DNA of 43,030 bases from contig JAJPKH010000078.1 in the NCBI GenBank assembly GCA_021323795.1, forward strand, positions 1 to 43,030. Direction: 5' to 3'. A program made the translations under genes and the position numbers. This document shows, one piece after another, positions 15,893-26,832 of this stretch; position 1 is the first letter of the stretch, and each line of letters starts with the position of its first letter. The notes beneath the pieces were generated by a model, which ran no database searches, was not told the origin of the DNA, and saw nothing but the letters and a program-made list of their open reading frames with translations. This DNA comes from Acidiferrobacteraceae bacterium. Its GTDB lineage: Bacteria; Pseudomonadota; Gammaproteobacteria; Acidiferrobacterales; Sulfurifustaceae.

Positions 15893-17929
15893 ATGAGCGT
15901 AAACCAAGTGCAACCGGCGGATGCCGCCTCGAAGCCATCGCGCCGAACGTTGGCGAACGCCATTCGTGCGCTCGCGATGGACGCGGTCCAGAAGGCGAAC
16001 TCCGGCCATCCCGGCGCGCCCATGGGCATGGCGGATATCGCGGAAGTATTGTGGAACGATTTCCTCAAGCACAACCCGGCGAATCCCAAGTGGGTCGATC
16101 GCGATCGCTTCGTGCTATCGAACGGTCACGGCTCGATGCTGCTCTACAGCGTGCTGCATCTTACGGGTTACAACCTTCCCGTGGAGCAGATCAAGAATTT
16201 TCGCCAGCTCCATTCGCAAACGCCGGGCCATCCCGAGTACGGCTGCGCGCCCGGCATCGAGACGACGACCGGACCGCTCGGGCAGGGATTGGGCAACGCG
16301 GTCGGGATGGCGCTCGCGGAAAAAATGCTCGCCGCGCGCTTCAACCGCGAAGGCCATAGCGTCGTCGATCATTACACGTACGTGTTTCTCGGCGACGGCT
16401 GCATGATGGAGGGCGTCTCCCATGAAGTGTGCTCGCTGGCCGGGCATCTTCGTCTCGGCAAGCTCATCGCGTTCTACGACGACAACGGCATCTCGATCGA
16501 CGGCCACGTGACCGGCTGGTTCTCCGACGATACGCCGAAGCGCTTCGAAGCGTACGGCTGGCATGTCATTCGCGGCGTCGACGGCCACAGCGCCGACGCG
16601 GTCAAGCAGGCGATCCTCAAGGCGCGCGCGCAGCAGGATCGGCCGACGTTGATTTGCTGCAAGACCGTCATCGGATTCGGCGCACCCAACAAGCAGGGCA
16701 AGGAATCGGCGCACGGCGCGGCGCTCGGTCCGGATGAAGTCGCGGCCGCGCGCAAGCAGCTCGGTTGGAGCTATGAGCCCTTCGTCATACCGCGCGAGAT
16801 CTATGACGCCTGGGACGCGCGCGCGCCGGGAGCCGCGGCCGAACGCGAGTGGAATGAACGCTTCGCCGCGTATCGCGAGGCGCATCCCGATTTGGCCGCG
16901 GAGTTCGAGCGCCGCCAAAACGGCGAGCTGCCGAAGGATTGGGTGCAGCGCTGCCAGGAATTCATTCAGCAGACGGCGACGAAAGCCGAGACGATCGCCA
17001 CGCGCAAAGCGTCGCTGCAAACGTTGAACGCGTACGGCCCGGTGCTGCCGGATCTGGTCGGCGGTTCGGCCGACCTCGCCGAATCGAACCTCACGATATG
17101 GAAGGGCGTGAAGGGAGTTACGCCGACCGACGCGAGCGGCGCTTACATTTATTACGGGGTGCGCGAGTTCGGCATGTCCGCCATCATGAACGGCCTGGCG
17201 CTGCACGGCGGTTTTATCCCCTACGGCGGGACTTTTCTGGTGTTCTCCGATTATGCCCGCAACGCCGTCCGGCTCGCGGCGCTCATGAAGATCCGCTCGC
17301 TCTTCGTTTACACGCACGATTCGATCGGGCTCGGCGAGGACGGGCCGACGCACCAGCCGATCGAGCATCTGGCGTCTTTGCGTTACATCCCGAACATGAC
17401 CGTCTGGCGTCCTTGCGACACGGTCGAGACGGCCGTGGCCTGGAAGGCGGCGATCGAACGCAAGGACGGTCCGACGAGCCTCGTGTTCACGCGCCAGAAC
17501 GTTCCCCATCAGGCGCGCGACGCGGCGACGACGGCCAATATCGCGCGCGGCGGCTATGTCCTTTCGGAGGCGGCCAACGGCCGGCCCGAGGCCGTGATCA
17601 TCGCCACCGGATCCGAAGTCGGTCCGGCAATGGAAGCGCAGAAATTGTTAGCGGCGAAAGGACGGCATGTCCGCGTGGTTTCCATGCCTTGCACGTCGGT
17701 TTTCGACGCCCAGGATGCCGGGTATCGCGAGTCCGTGCTGCCTTCCGCGCTCGTCCGGCGCGTCGCCGTCGAGGCCGGCGTGAGCGACTATTGGCGCAAG
17801 TACGTGGGTCTCCCCGGTCGCGTGGTGGGTATCGATCGCTTCGGCGAGTCGGCGCCGGGCGGGCTGTTGCTGAAGGAGTTCGGATTCACGGGCGAGCACA
17901 TCGCGCGGGTCGTCGAAGAAATTTTGTAA
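15893..17929 (+). CDS. tkt: Transketolase
   Basis: Transketolase moves two-carbon units between sugar phosphates in the Calvin cycle and pentose phosphate pathway, using thiamine diphosphate. The 678-residue product has the full family layout: [19 protein letters not shown] near the start, the thiamine diphosphate motif [12 protein letters not shown] ending near [14 protein letters not shown], the pyrimidine-binding domain with [20 protein letters not shown], and [25 protein letters not shown] six bases before the ATG fits as the ribosome binding site. It heads a same-strand run with gap (50 bases), pgk and pyk, an arrangement seen in autotrophic proteobacteria where this copy serves CO2 fixation (often called cbbT). 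Confidence 0.96.
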   Translation: MSVNQVQPADAASKPSRRTLANAIRALAMDAVQKANSGHPGAPMGMADIAEVLWNDFLKHNPANPKWVDRDRFVLSNGHGSMLLYSVLHLTGYNLPVEQIKNFRQLHSQTPGHPEYGCAPGIETTTGPLGQGLGNAVGMALAEKMLAARFNREGHSVVDHYTYVFLGDGCMMEGVSHEVCSLAGHLRLGKLIAFYDDNGISIDGHVTGWFSDDTPKRFEAYGWHVIRGVDGHSADAVKQAILKARAQQDRPTLICCKTVIGFGAPNKQGKESAHGAALGPDEVAAARKQLGWSYEPFVIPREIYDAWDARAPGAAAEREWNERFAAYREAHPDLAAEFERRQNGELPKDWVQRCQEFIQQTATKAETIATRKASLQTLNAYGPVLPDLVGGSADLAESNLTIWKGVKGVTPTDASGAYIYYGVREFGMSAIMNGLALHGGFIPYGGTFLVFSDYARNAVRLAALMKIRSLFVYTHDSIGLGEDGPTHQPIEHLASLRYIPNMTVWRPCDTVETAVAWKAAIERKDGPTSLVFTRQNVPHQARDAATTANIARGGYVLSEAANGRPEAVIIATGSEVGPAMEAQKLLAAKGRHVRVVSMPCTSVFDAQDAGYRESVLPSALVRRVAVEAGVSDYWRKYVGLPGRVVGIDRFGESAPGGLLLKEFGFTGEHIARVVEEIL

Positions 17930-17979
17930 CGCGTGTCTAAGAAAAATCTTGGTGAAAAACTTCGTTGGAGATGAGTTAA

Positions 17980-18993
17980 ATGGCTATTAAGGTCGCGATC
18001 AACGGGTACGGGCGCATCGGACGCAATATTCTGCGGGCCCACTACGAGGACGGGAAAAAACACGATATTCAAATCGTCGCGCTCAACGATCTCGGCGACG
18101 CGGAGACCAACGCGCACTTGACGCGTTACGACACGGTGCACGGGAAATTTCCCGGCGACCTGAAGGTCGAGGGCAACGACTTGGTCGTCAACGGCGATCG
18201 CATTCGCGTGTGCGCGGAGCGCGATCCGGCCAAGCTGCCGTGGAAAGACCTGGGCGTCGATCTCGTGCTCGAGTGCACGGGGCTGTTTACCAGCAAGGCC
18301 AAGGCGAGCGCGCACCTCACGGCGGGGGCGAAGAAAGTCATGATCTCCGCGCCCGGGGAAAAGGACGTCGATGCGACCGTGGTGTACGGCGTGAACCACA
18401 AGATCCTCAAGGCCGGCCACACCGTAATTTCCAATGCCTCGTGCACGACCAACTGCCTCGCGCCGCTCGTCAAGCCGCTGCACGAGAAAATCGGGATGGT
18501 GCACGGGCTGATGACGACCGTCCATTCTTACACCAACGATCAGGTATTGATCGATGTGATGCATAAGGATTTGCGCCGTGCCCGTTCGGCGACGATGTCG
18601 CAGATCCCGACCAAGACCGGCGCCGCCGCCGCGGTCGGCTTGGTGCTGCCGGAGCTCAACGGCAAGCTCGACGGCTTCGCCATCCGCGTGCCCACCATCA
18701 ACGTCTCCGTGGTCGACCTCACGTTCGTCGCCGCGCGCGCGACGACCAAGGACGAAGTGAACGCCGTCATGCGGGCGGCCGCCGAGGGCGAGCTGCGCGG
18801 CATCCTGAACTACAACGACAAGCCGCTCGTCTCGATCGACTTCAATCACGATCCGGCGTCCTCGACCTTCGATGCGAGCCTCACCAAGGTGATCGACGGC
18901 AAGCTCGTGAAGGTGTTGTCGTGGTACGACAACGAATGGGGTTTCTCGAACCGCATGCTCGATACCGCCGTCGCCTTCATGAACGCGAAGTAG
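17980..18993 (+). CDS. gap: Glyceraldehyde-3-phosphate dehydrogenase
   Basis: This enzyme interconverts glyceraldehyde-3-phosphate and 1,3-bisphosphoglycerate in glycolysis and the Calvin cycle. The 337-residue product shows the Rossmann motif [10 protein letters not shown], the catalytic C155 in [13 protein letters not shown], and the C-terminal [20 protein letters not shown]. The dinucleotide-contact segment reads VALNDLGD; the retained aspartate is compatible with NAD use, though cofactor preference cannot be settled by eye. GGAG precedes the ATG. It lies 50 bases after tkt and 48 before pgk, consistent with one transcript. Confidence 0.96.
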   Translation: MAIKVAINGYGRIGRNILRAHYEDGKKHDIQIVALNDLGDAETNAHLTRYDTVHGKFPGDLKVEGNDLVVNGDRIRVCAERDPAKLPWKDLGVDLVLECTGLFTSKAKASAHLTAGAKKVMISAPGEKDVDATVVYGVNHKILKAGHTVISNASCTTNCLAPLVKPLHEKIGMVHGLMTTVHSYTNDQVLIDVMHKDLRRARSATMSQIPTKTGAAAAVGLVLPELNGKLDGFAIRVPTINVSVVDLTFVAARATTKDEVNAVMRAAAEGELRGILNYNDKPLVSIDFNHDPASSTFDASLTKVIDGKLVKVLSWYDNEWGFSNRMLDTAVAFMNAK

Positions 18994-19041
18994 AAGCGGA
19001 GCCCGGCGCGAGACATGCAAGTTTTATTTAGGTAGCGCGGT

Positions 19042-20226
19042 ATGGCCATAACAAAAATGACGGACCTCGACGTCGCGGGCAAACGCGTGCTCATCCGCGA
19101 AGACCTGAACGTTCCGGTCAAGGACGGCGTCGTGACGAGCGACACGCGCATTCGGGCGTCGCTGCCTTCCATCGAGCTGGCGCTCAAGGCGAATGCCAAA
19201 GTCATGATCATGTCCCACCTCGGGCGGCCGGAAGAAGGCGCGTATAGCGAGGACAACTCGCTAAAGCCGGTGGCCGAGGTTCTGTCCAAGCTGCTCGGGA
19301 GAAAGGTGCCGTTGATCAAGGATTATCTCGAGCGGCCGCCCACGGTAAACAACGGCGAGGTGGTGCTGTTCGAGAACGTGCGCTTCAACAAGGGCGAGAA
19401 GAAAAACAGCGAAGCGCTGGCCAAGAAATACGCGGCGCTCTGCGATGTTTTCGTGATGGATGCCTTCGGCACCGCGCACCGGGCGGAGGCGTCGACGGTA
19501 GGAGCCGGCGTGTACGCCCCGGTGGCCTGCGCCGGCATACTGCTCGCGCGGGAGCTCGAGGCGCTGGGTAAAGCGCTCGCCCATCCCGAGCGCCCGTTGG
19601 TCGCGATCGTCGCAGGATCGAAAGTATCGACGAAACTGACGGTCCTGGAAAATCTCGCGCAGGTCGTGGACCAGCTCATCGTCGGCGGCGGCATCGCCAA
19701 CACCTTTATCGCCGCGGCGGGCCATAAGGTCGGCAAATCGCTGTACGAGGCCGATCTCGTCGATACCGCCAAGCGGCTCACCGCGTCCGCGAAGGCGCGC
19801 CAGGCCGAGATTCCCGTCCCGACCGACGTTGTCGTCGCCAAGGAATTCAGCGCCGCGGCCCGGGCGACGACCAAACCGGTGACCGACGTGGCCGACGACG
19901 AGCTGATTCTCGATATCGGGCCGCAAACCGCCCGACATTTCGCGAACATGATCAAGCAGGCCGGCACCATCGTGTGGAACGGACCGGTCGGGGTGTTCGA
20001 ATTCGATCAGTTCGGTCACGGTACGGAAGTGCTGGCCCGGGCCATCGCCGACAGCTCGGCGTTTTCCATCGCCGGCGGCGGCGACACCCTCGCCGCCATC
20101 GAGAAATACAAGGTCGCCGAGCGCATTTCCTACATCTCGACCGGCGGCGGCGCGTTTCTCGAGTTCCTCGAAGGCAAGAAGCTGCCCGCCGTCGCCATGC
20201 TGGAAGCGCGCGCGACCGCTCGATGA
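19042..20226 (+). CDS. pgk: Phosphoglycerate kinase
   Basis: Phosphoglycerate kinase transfers phosphate between 1,3-bisphosphoglycerate and ADP; in autotrophs it also runs in reverse to feed the Calvin cycle. The 394-residue length is standard. Visible family blocks are [20 protein letters not shown] (substrate site), [41 protein letters not shown], and the nucleotide-binding [20 protein letters not shown] and [13 protein letters not shown]. It follows gap by 48 bases and precedes pyk by 60 bases, all on the plus strand. Confidence 0.97.
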   Translation: MAITKMTDLDVAGKRVLIREDLNVPVKDGVVTSDTRIRASLPSIELALKANAKVMIMSHLGRPEEGAYSEDNSLKPVAEVLSKLLGRKVPLIKDYLERPPTVNNGEVVLFENVRFNKGEKKNSEALAKKYAALCDVFVMDAFGTAHRAEASTVGAGVYAPVACAGILLARELEALGKALAHPERPLVAIVAGSKVSTKLTVLENLAQVVDQLIVGGGIANTFIAAAGHKVGKSLYEADLVDTAKRLTASAKARQAEIPVPTDVVVAKEFSAAARATTKPVTDVADDELILDIGPQTARHFANMIKQAGTIVWNGPVGVFEFDQFGHGTEVLARAIADSSAFSIAGGGDTLAAIEKYKVAERISYISTGGGAFLEFLEGKKLPAVAMLEARATAR

Positions 20227-20286
20227 CGCGTCTCGCATTCGCAGCTTGCTGCGTTTTGCGCCGCAGCGGTCCATACTCTTAGAGCC

Positions 20287-21726
20287 ATGTTTCGACGCAC
20301 CAAGATCGTCGCCACGCTCGGCCCGGCCACCGACGACCCGAAGGTCATGCACAAGCTGATCGAGGCGGGCGTCGACGTGATTCGCCTCAATTTTTCCCAT
20401 GGCGCGCCCGCAATCCACGCGCGGCGCGCGCAGATGGCGCGCGACGCGGCGCGCGCCCACGATCGCCAGATCGGCGTGCTGGTCGACCTGCAGGGGCCGA
20501 AGATCCGCATCGGCAAGTTCAACGACGGCAAGATCGAGCTGCTCGAAGGCGATACCTTCGTCCTCGATGCCGATTTGCCGCTCCACGCCGGCACCAAAGA
20601 GCGCGTCGGCGTTACCTACAAGGCGCTGCCGCAGGACGTCGGCCGGGGCTCGACGCTGCTGCTCGACGACGGGCGCATCGTGCTGTGGGTGGACCAAGTC
20701 GTCGGTAACGAGATCATTTGCCGGGTCGTGGTCGGCGGCGAGCTGAGCGACAACAAGGGCATCAACCGCCAGGGCGGCGGCCTTTCCGCCAAGGCGCTGA
20801 CGGAAAAAGACCGCGAGGACATCAAGCACGCGGCGGCGCTCAATGCCGATTACCTCGCTATCTCCTTTCCACGCAGCGCCGCCGACGTCCATGAGGCGCG
20901 CGAGCTGTTTCGCGCGGCCGGCGGCCACGGCGGCATTGTGGCCAAGATCGAACGCGCCGAGGCGGTAACGGCGATCGCGGAGATTACCCACGCGGCGGAT
21001 GTCGTGATGATCGCGCGCGGCGACCTCGCGGTGGAAATCGGCGACGCCGACGTGCCGCCGATTCAGAAGCGCATCGTGCGCGTCGCCCGGCGCATGAACA
21101 AGATCGTTATCACCGCGACGCAAATGATGGAGTCGATGATCGAGAACGCGATCCCGACGCGCGCGGAAGTCTCCGACGTCGCCAACGCCGTGCTCGACGG
21201 CACCGACGCGGTCATGCTGTCGGCGGAAACCGCGAGCGGCAGGCATCCGGTCGCGGCCGTCGCCGCCATGGATCGCGTGTGCCGCGTGGCCGAGCACGAG
21301 GACGAAATGGTGCATCCGCGCGAACGCCGCGAAGCATCGTTCAAGCGCGTCGATGAAGCGATCGCGATGGCCGTCATGTACGTCGCGAATCACCTGCCGG
21401 TGAAGGCGATCGCGGCGTTGACCGAGTCGGGCAGCACGGCGCTGTGGATGTCGCGCGTGAGCTCGGCGGTGCCGATCTACGCCATGACGCCGTCAGCGCA
21501 AACGCAATCGAAAGTCACGCTCTACCGCGGCGTGTTTCCGGTCGCGTTCGAGCAGAAGAGCAGCGATCCGCCGGTGGTCATGAAGCAGGCGGTCGATGAG
21601 TTGCGCCGCCGCGGCGCCGTACGCGACGACGATCTCGTGATCCTGACCATCGGCGAACCGCTCGCGAAACCGGGCGGCACCAACACCATGAAAATCATCC
21701 GCGTCTCCGACCTGCGCCTCGGGTGA
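20287..21726 (+). CDS. pyk: Pyruvate kinase
   Basis: Pyruvate kinase makes pyruvate and ATP from phosphoenolpyruvate. The 479-residue protein begins RRTKIVATLGPATDD, as in the family, and has the active-site lysine in GGIVAKIERAEAV, the metal-binding DVVMIARGDLAVEIG, and the ITATQMMESMIENAIPTRAE helix. The C-terminal regulatory-type domain (LTESGSTALWMSRVSSAVPI) is present. It is the last gene of the tkt-gap-pgk-pyk run. Its ribosome binding site is weak (AGAG). Confidence 0.96.
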   Translation: MFRRTKIVATLGPATDDPKVMHKLIEAGVDVIRLNFSHGAPAIHARRAQMARDAARAHDRQIGVLVDLQGPKIRIGKFNDGKIELLEGDTFVLDADLPLHAGTKERVGVTYKALPQDVGRGSTLLLDDGRIVLWVDQVVGNEIICRVVVGGELSDNKGINRQGGGLSAKALTEKDREDIKHAAALNADYLAISFPRSAADVHEARELFRAAGGHGGIVAKIERAEAVTAIAEITHAADVVMIARGDLAVEIGDADVPPIQKRIVRVARRMNKIVITATQMMESMIENAIPTRAEVSDVANAVLDGTDAVMLSAETASGRHPVAAVAAMDRVCRVAEHEDEMVHPRERREASFKRVDEAIAMAVMYVANHLPVKAIAALTESGSTALWMSRVSSAVPIYAMTPSAQTQSKVTLYRGVFPVAFEQKSSDPPVVMKQAVDELRRRGAVRDDDLVILTIGEPLAKPGGTNTMKIIRVSDLRLG

Positions 21727-21869
21727 GTAAACGCGTCCGCCGTCCTCGAAAAGCACACTCTCATCGGTCCTATTTTGAAACGCTTCCCGCGCGGAGGATA
21801 ATTCCGAGCGGTATTCCCCTGGCCCCGATACTCGTCGTGGCGAAGTCGATCTAACCTTAGGACCGGGGC

Positions 21870-21890
21870 GCCGAAAAGGGGGCTTTCGGC
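21870..21890 (+). terminator. Hairpin between pyk and the indolepyruvate oxidoreductase gene
   Basis: GCCGAAA and TTTCGGC form a perfect seven-base-pair stem around AGGGGGC, 143 bases after pyk and 43 before the next gene. It lacks a T-run, so it could be a weak terminator, a processing structure or a regulator site. Confidence 0.3.
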
Positions 21891-21933
21891 TGATCGAAAG
21901 TCGTCCGGTACTTTCCGAGTCTCGGAGGCGAGC

Positions 21934-24900
21934 ATGGACAGAGCATTGGCCGACGCCAGTCTCGACGATAAATACGTACTCACCGGCGGCCGGGTTTACG
22001 TCAGCGGAATTCAGGCGCTGGTACGTCTGCTTATCATGCAACGCCAGCGCGATGCCGCCGCCGGACTCAACACCGCGGGCTTCGTGTCCGGCTATCGCGG
22101 TTCGCCGCTCGGCGGGCTGGACAAGGCGCTGTGGGAAGCCGAAGCGCATCTGCGCGCGCATCACGTCAAGTTCCAGCCGGGCGTGAACGAGGACCTCGCC
22201 GCCACCGCGGTGTGGGGGACGCAGCAGGTGAACCTGCTCGGCCCCTCGAAGTACGACGGCGTCTTCGCGATGTGGTACGGCAAAGGTCCCGGCGTCGATC
22301 GCTGCGGGGACGCGTTCAAGCACGCGAACCACGCCGGAAGCGCCAGGCATGGCGGCGTGCTGCTCGTCGCCGGCGATGATCATGCCGCCTATTCCTCGAC
22401 GCTTCCGCACCAGAGCGATCATCTGTTCGCCGCCTGCATCATTCCGGTGCTCTATCCCAGCAACGTTCAGGAATATTTCGATCTCGGTCTGCACGGGTGG
22501 GCCATGTCGCGCTACTCCGGCTGCTTCGTCGGTTTCAAGGCGCTGTCGGATACCGTCGAATCGAGCGCCTCGGTGGAGGCCGATCCGTTCCGCTTGCGGA
22601 TCAAACTGCCCGAGGACTTCGTTATGCCGCCCGGCGGCTTGAACGCGCGCCTGTACGGCGGCGCCATACGCCGGCAAGGGGTCGAGCAGGAAGCGTTGAT
22701 GCAGGATTACAAGATTTACGCCGCGCTCGCCTATGCGCGCGCCAACAAGCTCAACCACACGGTTATCGATACGCCGAATGCGCGCCTCGGAATCATCGCA
22801 TCGGGCAAGTCGTATCTCGACGTGCGCGAGGCGCTCGAAGAATTGGGCATCGACGAGCGGGAAGCGCGCAATATCGGAATTCGTCTTTTCAAGGTGTCGA
22901 TGCCGTGGCCGCTCGAGCCCGAGAGCGTGCGCGAGTTCGCCACGGGCCTCGAGGAGATCCTCGTCGTCGAAGAGAAGCGCCAGATCGTGGAGTATCAGCT
23001 GAAGGAGCAGCTGTACAACTGGCGCGAGGACGTGCGCCCGCGGGTCGTCGGTAAGTTCGACGAAAAGGGCGAATGGGTGGCGCCGCACGGGGAATGGCTG
23101 CTGACGAGCAAGGTCGATTTCACCGTGGCGCAGATCGCCCGCGTCATTGCTTCTCGCATCGGGCGCTTTTACCAGAGCGACCTGATCAAGGCGCGCCTCG
23201 CCTTCCTCGCGGCCAAGGAGGCGGTATTGAGCAAAACGGTCAACACGCCGCCGCGTCCCGCTTATTATTGCTCGGGGTGTCCGCACAACACCTCGACGCG
23301 GACGCCGGAAGGGAGCATCGCGCTCGCCGGCATCGGTTGCCACGTGATGGCGACCGCGATCTACCCGGAGAGCAACAAGACCGTCACGCACATGGGCGCG
23401 GAAGGGGCGACGTGGATCGGGCAGGCGCCCTTCTCGAAGCTCGATCACATGTTCGTGAACCTGGGCGACGGCACGTATTACCACTCGGGATACCTCGCGA
23501 TCCGCGCCGCGGTCGCCGCCAACGTCAACGTGACCTACAAAATTCTTTACAACGACGCGGTCGCGATGACCGGAGGCCAGCCGGTGGACGGGCCGCTATC
23601 GGCACCGATGATCGCGCAGCAAGTGGCGGCGGAAAACGTGAAACGCATCGCCCTCGTGACGGAAGACCTGAGCCGCTACGAAAACCGCTCGGGCTTGCCC
23701 GCGTTCGTCACGCTGCACGATCGCCGCGACCTCGACGCGGTGCAGCGGGAGCTGCGCGAATACCCGGGTGTTTCGGTATTGATCTATGACCAGATATGCG
23801 CGGCGGAGAAGCGCCGCCGCCGCAAGCGCGGCGAATATCCGCTCGCGCCGCGACGCGTCTTTATCAATCCGGCGGTATGCGAAGGTTGCGGCGATTGCGG
23901 CGCGCAGTCGAACTGCACGTCCCTCCTGCCGCTCGAAACCGAATTCGGCCGCAAGCGCGCCGTCGATCAATCCTCGTGCAATCAGGATTACTCGTGCCTG
24001 CAGGGCTTCTGCCCGAGCTTTGTCACCGTCGAGGGCGGAAAGCCGCGGCGGGCGAAGGTGCCGCCGGAACTGGACGGGCTGTTTGGGCGCTTGCCCGCGC
24101 CGACGAGCCGCTTGTCCGCACGGCCTTACAACATTTTGGTCACCGGCATCGGCGGCACCGGCGTGCTTACCGTCGGTGCGCTGGTCGGCATGGCCGCGCA
24201 CCTGGAAGGCAAGGGTGTGTCGGTGCTCGACATGACCGGCGTGTCGCAAAAAAACGGTGCGGTAATGTCGCATATCCGTCTTGCTGCCGCGCCGCAAAAT
24301 ATCCACGCCCAGGCTATCGCCACCGGAGAAGCCGATTTGATACTCGGTTGCGACATGCTCACGGCCGGCGCCCACGACGCCATTTCGAAGACGCGGCCCG
24401 GGCGGACGGTCGCGGTTATCAATACCTACGAACAGCCCACCGGAAATTTCACCAAGGATCCGGAGTGGCAATTTCCCGCCGATGAAGTGCGCGCGCTGAT
24501 CGCGGAAGCGGTGGCGAATCGCACTTATTTCCTGGATGGGACGCGTCTCGCGGCCGCGCTCCTCGGCGATGCGATCGCGACGAATCTGCTGATGCTGGGA
24601 TTTGCCTACCAGCAGGGTCTCGTGCCGCTTTCGGAGGAGGCGCTGTTGCGCGCCATCGAGCTGAACGGCGTGGCGGTCGAGGCGAACAAGCAGGCGTTTC
24701 TCTGGGGGCGCCGCGCGGCGGCGGACCTGGGAAAAGTGGAGCGTGTGGCGTACGCGGATCAGGGCGTGGTGGTGCCGATGCCGTTGAGCGTGGAGGCGCT
24801 GATCCAGCGTCGCGCGGCATTTCTCACGGCCTACCAGAACGCGCGCTACGCACGGCGCTACCAGCGCTTCGTGCGGGGCGTGCAAACGGCGGAGCGGTCT

Positions 24901-25458
24901 CTCGACGCCGGCGAGGCGTTGACGCGGGCGGTCGCGGAAAACCTTTTCAAGCTCATGGCCTACAAGGACGAGTACGAAGTCGCGCGCCTCTACGCCCATG
25001 GCGACTTCAAGCGCCGTCTCGCGCAAACCTTCGAAGGCGACCTCAAGCTGCAATTCCATTTGGCGCCGCCGGTGTTCGGCCGCCGCGACGCGGCGGGACA
25101 TCTCGTCAAGAGACGCTTCGGCTCGTGGATGGGGTTCGTCTTCAAGGCGCTCGCGAAACTGAAATTTCTGCGCGGCACCCCGCTCGATCCGTTCGGCCGC
25201 TCGGAAGAGCGCCGCCGGGAGCGCGCGCTGATCGAGGAATATCAGCGCGACGTGGCGGAGATCGTCGAGCGACTCACGCGCGAGAGGCTGGCAGCGGCCG
25301 TCGAATTCGCGCGCCTCCCGGAACATATCCGCGGATTCGGCCACATCAAGCAAGCGAGCATCAAGCAAGCCAGCGCGCGTGGGGAAGCGCTCAAGGCGGC
25401 GCTACTGCGGCCGTCCACCGAGCCGGCGGGCGACTGGCCGAAGGCGAGCGCGAAGTAG
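21934..25458 (+). CDS. Fused indolepyruvate:ferredoxin oxidoreductase (IorA-IorB type)
   Basis: This 1174-residue protein belongs to the single-chain indolepyruvate ferredoxin oxidoreductases, which oxidatively decarboxylate aryl or related 2-oxo acids to acyl-CoA using thiamine diphosphate and iron-sulfur clusters. The N-terminal half holds the pyrimidine-domain block FVSGYRGSPLGGLDKALWEA and EDLAATAVWGTQQVN. The middle has the diphosphate-binding part MGAEGATWIGQAPFS and NLGDGTYYHSG. Cysteines C649, C652, C655 and C661 (VCEGCGDCGAQSNC) form a 4Fe-4S site, with more cysteines near 682-693. The C-terminal third is the gamma-type domain starting NILVTGIGGTGVLTVGALVG. GGAGG precedes the ATG by five bases. 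The true substrate in this organism is unknown. Confidence 0.9.
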   Translation: MDRALADASLDDKYVLTGGRVYVSGIQALVRLLIMQRQRDAAAGLNTAGFVSGYRGSPLGGLDKALWEAEAHLRAHHVKFQPGVNEDLAATAVWGTQQVNLLGPSKYDGVFAMWYGKGPGVDRCGDAFKHANHAGSARHGGVLLVAGDDHAAYSSTLPHQSDHLFAACIIPVLYPSNVQEYFDLGLHGWAMSRYSGCFVGFKALSDTVESSASVEADPFRLRIKLPEDFVMPPGGLNARLYGGAIRRQGVEQEALMQDYKIYAALAYARANKLNHTVIDTPNARLGIIASGKSYLDVREALEELGIDEREARNIGIRLFKVSMPWPLEPESVREFATGLEEILVVEEKRQIVEYQLKEQLYNWREDVRPRVVGKFDEKGEWVAPHGEWLLTSKVDFTVAQIARVIASRIGRFYQSDLIKARLAFLAAKEAVLSKTVNTPPRPAYYCSGCPHNTSTRTPEGSIALAGIGCHVMATAIYPESNKTVTHMGAEGATWIGQAPFSKLDHMFVNLGDGTYYHSGYLAIRAAVAANVNVTYKILYNDAVAMTGGQPVDGPLSAPMIAQQVAAENVKRIALVTEDLSRYENRSGLPAFVTLHDRRDLDAVQRELREYPGVSVLIYDQICAAEKRRRRKRGEYPLAPRRVFINPAVCEGCGDCGAQSNCTSLLPLETEFGRKRAVDQSSCNQDYSCLQGFCPSFVTVEGGKPRRAKVPPELDGLFGRLPAPTSRLSARPYNILVTGIGGTGVLTVGALVGMAAHLEGKGVSVLDMTGVSQKNGAVMSHIRLAAAPQNIHAQAIATGEADLILGCDMLTAGAHDAISKTRPGRTVAVINTYEQPTGNFTKDPEWQFPADEVRALIAEAVANRTYFLDGTRLAAALLGDAIATNLLMLGFAYQQGLVPLSEEALLRAIELNGVAVEANKQAFLWGRRAAADLGKVERVAYADQGVVVPMPLSVEALIQRRAAFLTAYQNARYARRYQRFVRGVQTAERSLDAGEALTRAVAENLFKLMAYKDEYEVARLYAHGDFKRRLAQTFEGDLKLQFHLAPPVFGRRDAAGHLVKRRFGSWMGFVFKALAKLKFLRGTPLDPFGRSEERRRERALIEEYQRDVAEIVERLTRERLAAAVEFARLPEHIRGFGHIKQASIKQASARGEALKAALLRPSTEPAGDWPKASAK

Positions 25459-25510
25459 TGCGGCTCACCGGTGCTCGCGCTCCGCGGGAACGCGCTGCTT
25501 CGCCGGCGCG

Positions 25511-26827
25511 CTAAAAGCGAACGCTGACCTTGAGGCCTCGACCGTCGTCGCCCGGTTCGAGCCGCAGCTCGGCGCCGTGCAAATCGGCGACGCGCTTGAC
25601 GATCGAGAGTCCGAGCCCCGTCCCGCGCTGCTCCGCCCCCAGCCGTCGGTGAAAGCGCTTCAGCACTTCGGCGCGATCCTCTGCCGGTATGCCCGGCCCC
25701 TGGTCGCTCACGGCAATGCCGGGTCGCCCGTCCGCGCGCGCCACCCGCACGCGCACGACGGTGTCGGCCGGGCTGTAGCGGATGGCGTTGTCGACGAGGT
25801 TGCGCAGCAGCACGTGCAGCAGCGCCGGGACGCCCTGCACGTGGACGTCCTCGCCCTCCGCCAGCTCCACGCTCACGCCGGCTTCGTACGCGGGCGCCGC
25901 CATTTCGGCGAGCACGTCGGCGGCAATCGCGCGCAAGCGGCACGGTTCCATGGTGCTCGCCGCCGTCTGGTCGAGGCGCGCGAGCGTCAGCAGTTGGTCG
26001 ACCAGGTGCGCCGCGTGATCGCAGCCGAGGATAACGTTGTCGATCGCGCGGTTCTTGCCGGCGTCGCTCGACGCGTTGCGCGCGACTTGCGCCTGCGCCT
26101 TGATCGCCGCGACGGGCGTGCGCAGCTCGTGCGCCGCGTCGGCCGTGAACCGGCGTTCGTTTTCGAGCGACTGGGCGATGCGCGCGAACAGCCGGTTAAG
26201 CTGCTCGATGAGCGGGACCACCTCGGCCGGTGCTCGCGAGGAATCGAGCGGCGTGAGATTCGCCGGGTCGCGCCGCGCGACATCGCTTGTCAGCCGCACC
26301 AGCGGTTTCAGGCCGTTGCCGACGGCGAGCCACAGCAGGAGCGCGAGCACGGGAAGCGAATAGAGCAGCGGTTGCAGCAGATGCGCCGCGACCTGACGCG
26401 CGAGCTTGTCGCGCGCCGCGACGCGCTCCCCGACCTGAATTAAAAATGTTCCGGACGCATCCCAGCTGCTGAAGACGCGCCAGCGCGCATCGCCGACCGT
26501 GCGTGTGCTGAAGCCGGGTTGCGCCGGCGCCAACGGCTCGTTCGGCGCGTTGGCGGAATGCAACCGCAACTTGCGCCCCCTTTCCCACACTTGAAACGCG
26601 ACGTCGCGCGAATATTTGTGCAGCGGCGGCGCGTGCTCGGTCTCGATCTCCTCGATGTCGTGGGATATCTGCGCCACGAGAAGCGATGCCGCCTGCGCGA
26701 GATGTCCGTCGAGGAGCTCGTCGATCTCCTCGCGCGCGTCGAAGTACGTGACGGCCGCGGCGGCGATCCAGACCAGCGCCACCGCGACCAGCACCAGCAC
26801 CAGCAGGCGCGCCTTGATCGAGCGCAT
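25511..26827 (-). CDS. QseC/PmrB-like sensor histidine kinase
   Basis: A 438-residue membrane sensor kinase, last gene of the cytochrome operon. It has a first membrane helix at about 8-28, a periplasmic domain of about 120 residues, a second helix at about 151-170, a HAMP-like linker, and a HisKA domain with the phosphorylated H233 in DAAHELRTPVAAIKAQ. The ATPase part follows (RNLVDNAIRYSPAD, SDQGPGIP, GTGLGLSIVKRVADLHG). The start is supported by GGAG upstream of the ATG. It begins five bases after the stop of its partner regulator. The overall layout fits the QseC/PmrB family; the ligand is not evident. By position, it probably senses a redox or respiratory cue tied to the SHP cytochromes. 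Confidence 0.9.
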   Translation of the reverse strand: MRSIKARLLVLVLVAVALVWIAAAAVTYFDAREEIDELLDGHLAQAASLLVAQISHDIEEIETEHAPPLHKYSRDVAFQVWERGRKLRLHSANAPNEPLAPAQPGFSTRTVGDARWRVFSSWDASGTFLIQVGERVAARDKLARQVAAHLLQPLLYSLPVLALLLWLAVGNGLKPLVRLTSDVARRDPANLTPLDSSRAPAEVVPLIEQLNRLFARIAQSLENERRFTADAAHELRTPVAAIKAQAQVARNASSDAGKNRAIDNVILGCDHAAHLVDQLLTLARLDQTAASTMEPCRLRAIAADVLAEMAAPAYEAGVSVELAEGEDVHVQGVPALLHVLLRNLVDNAIRYSPADTVVRVRVARADGRPGIAVSDQGPGIPAEDRAEVLKRFHRRLGAEQRGTGLGLSIVKRVADLHGAELRLEPGDDGRGLKVSVRF

Positions 26828-26832
26828 GGGAA

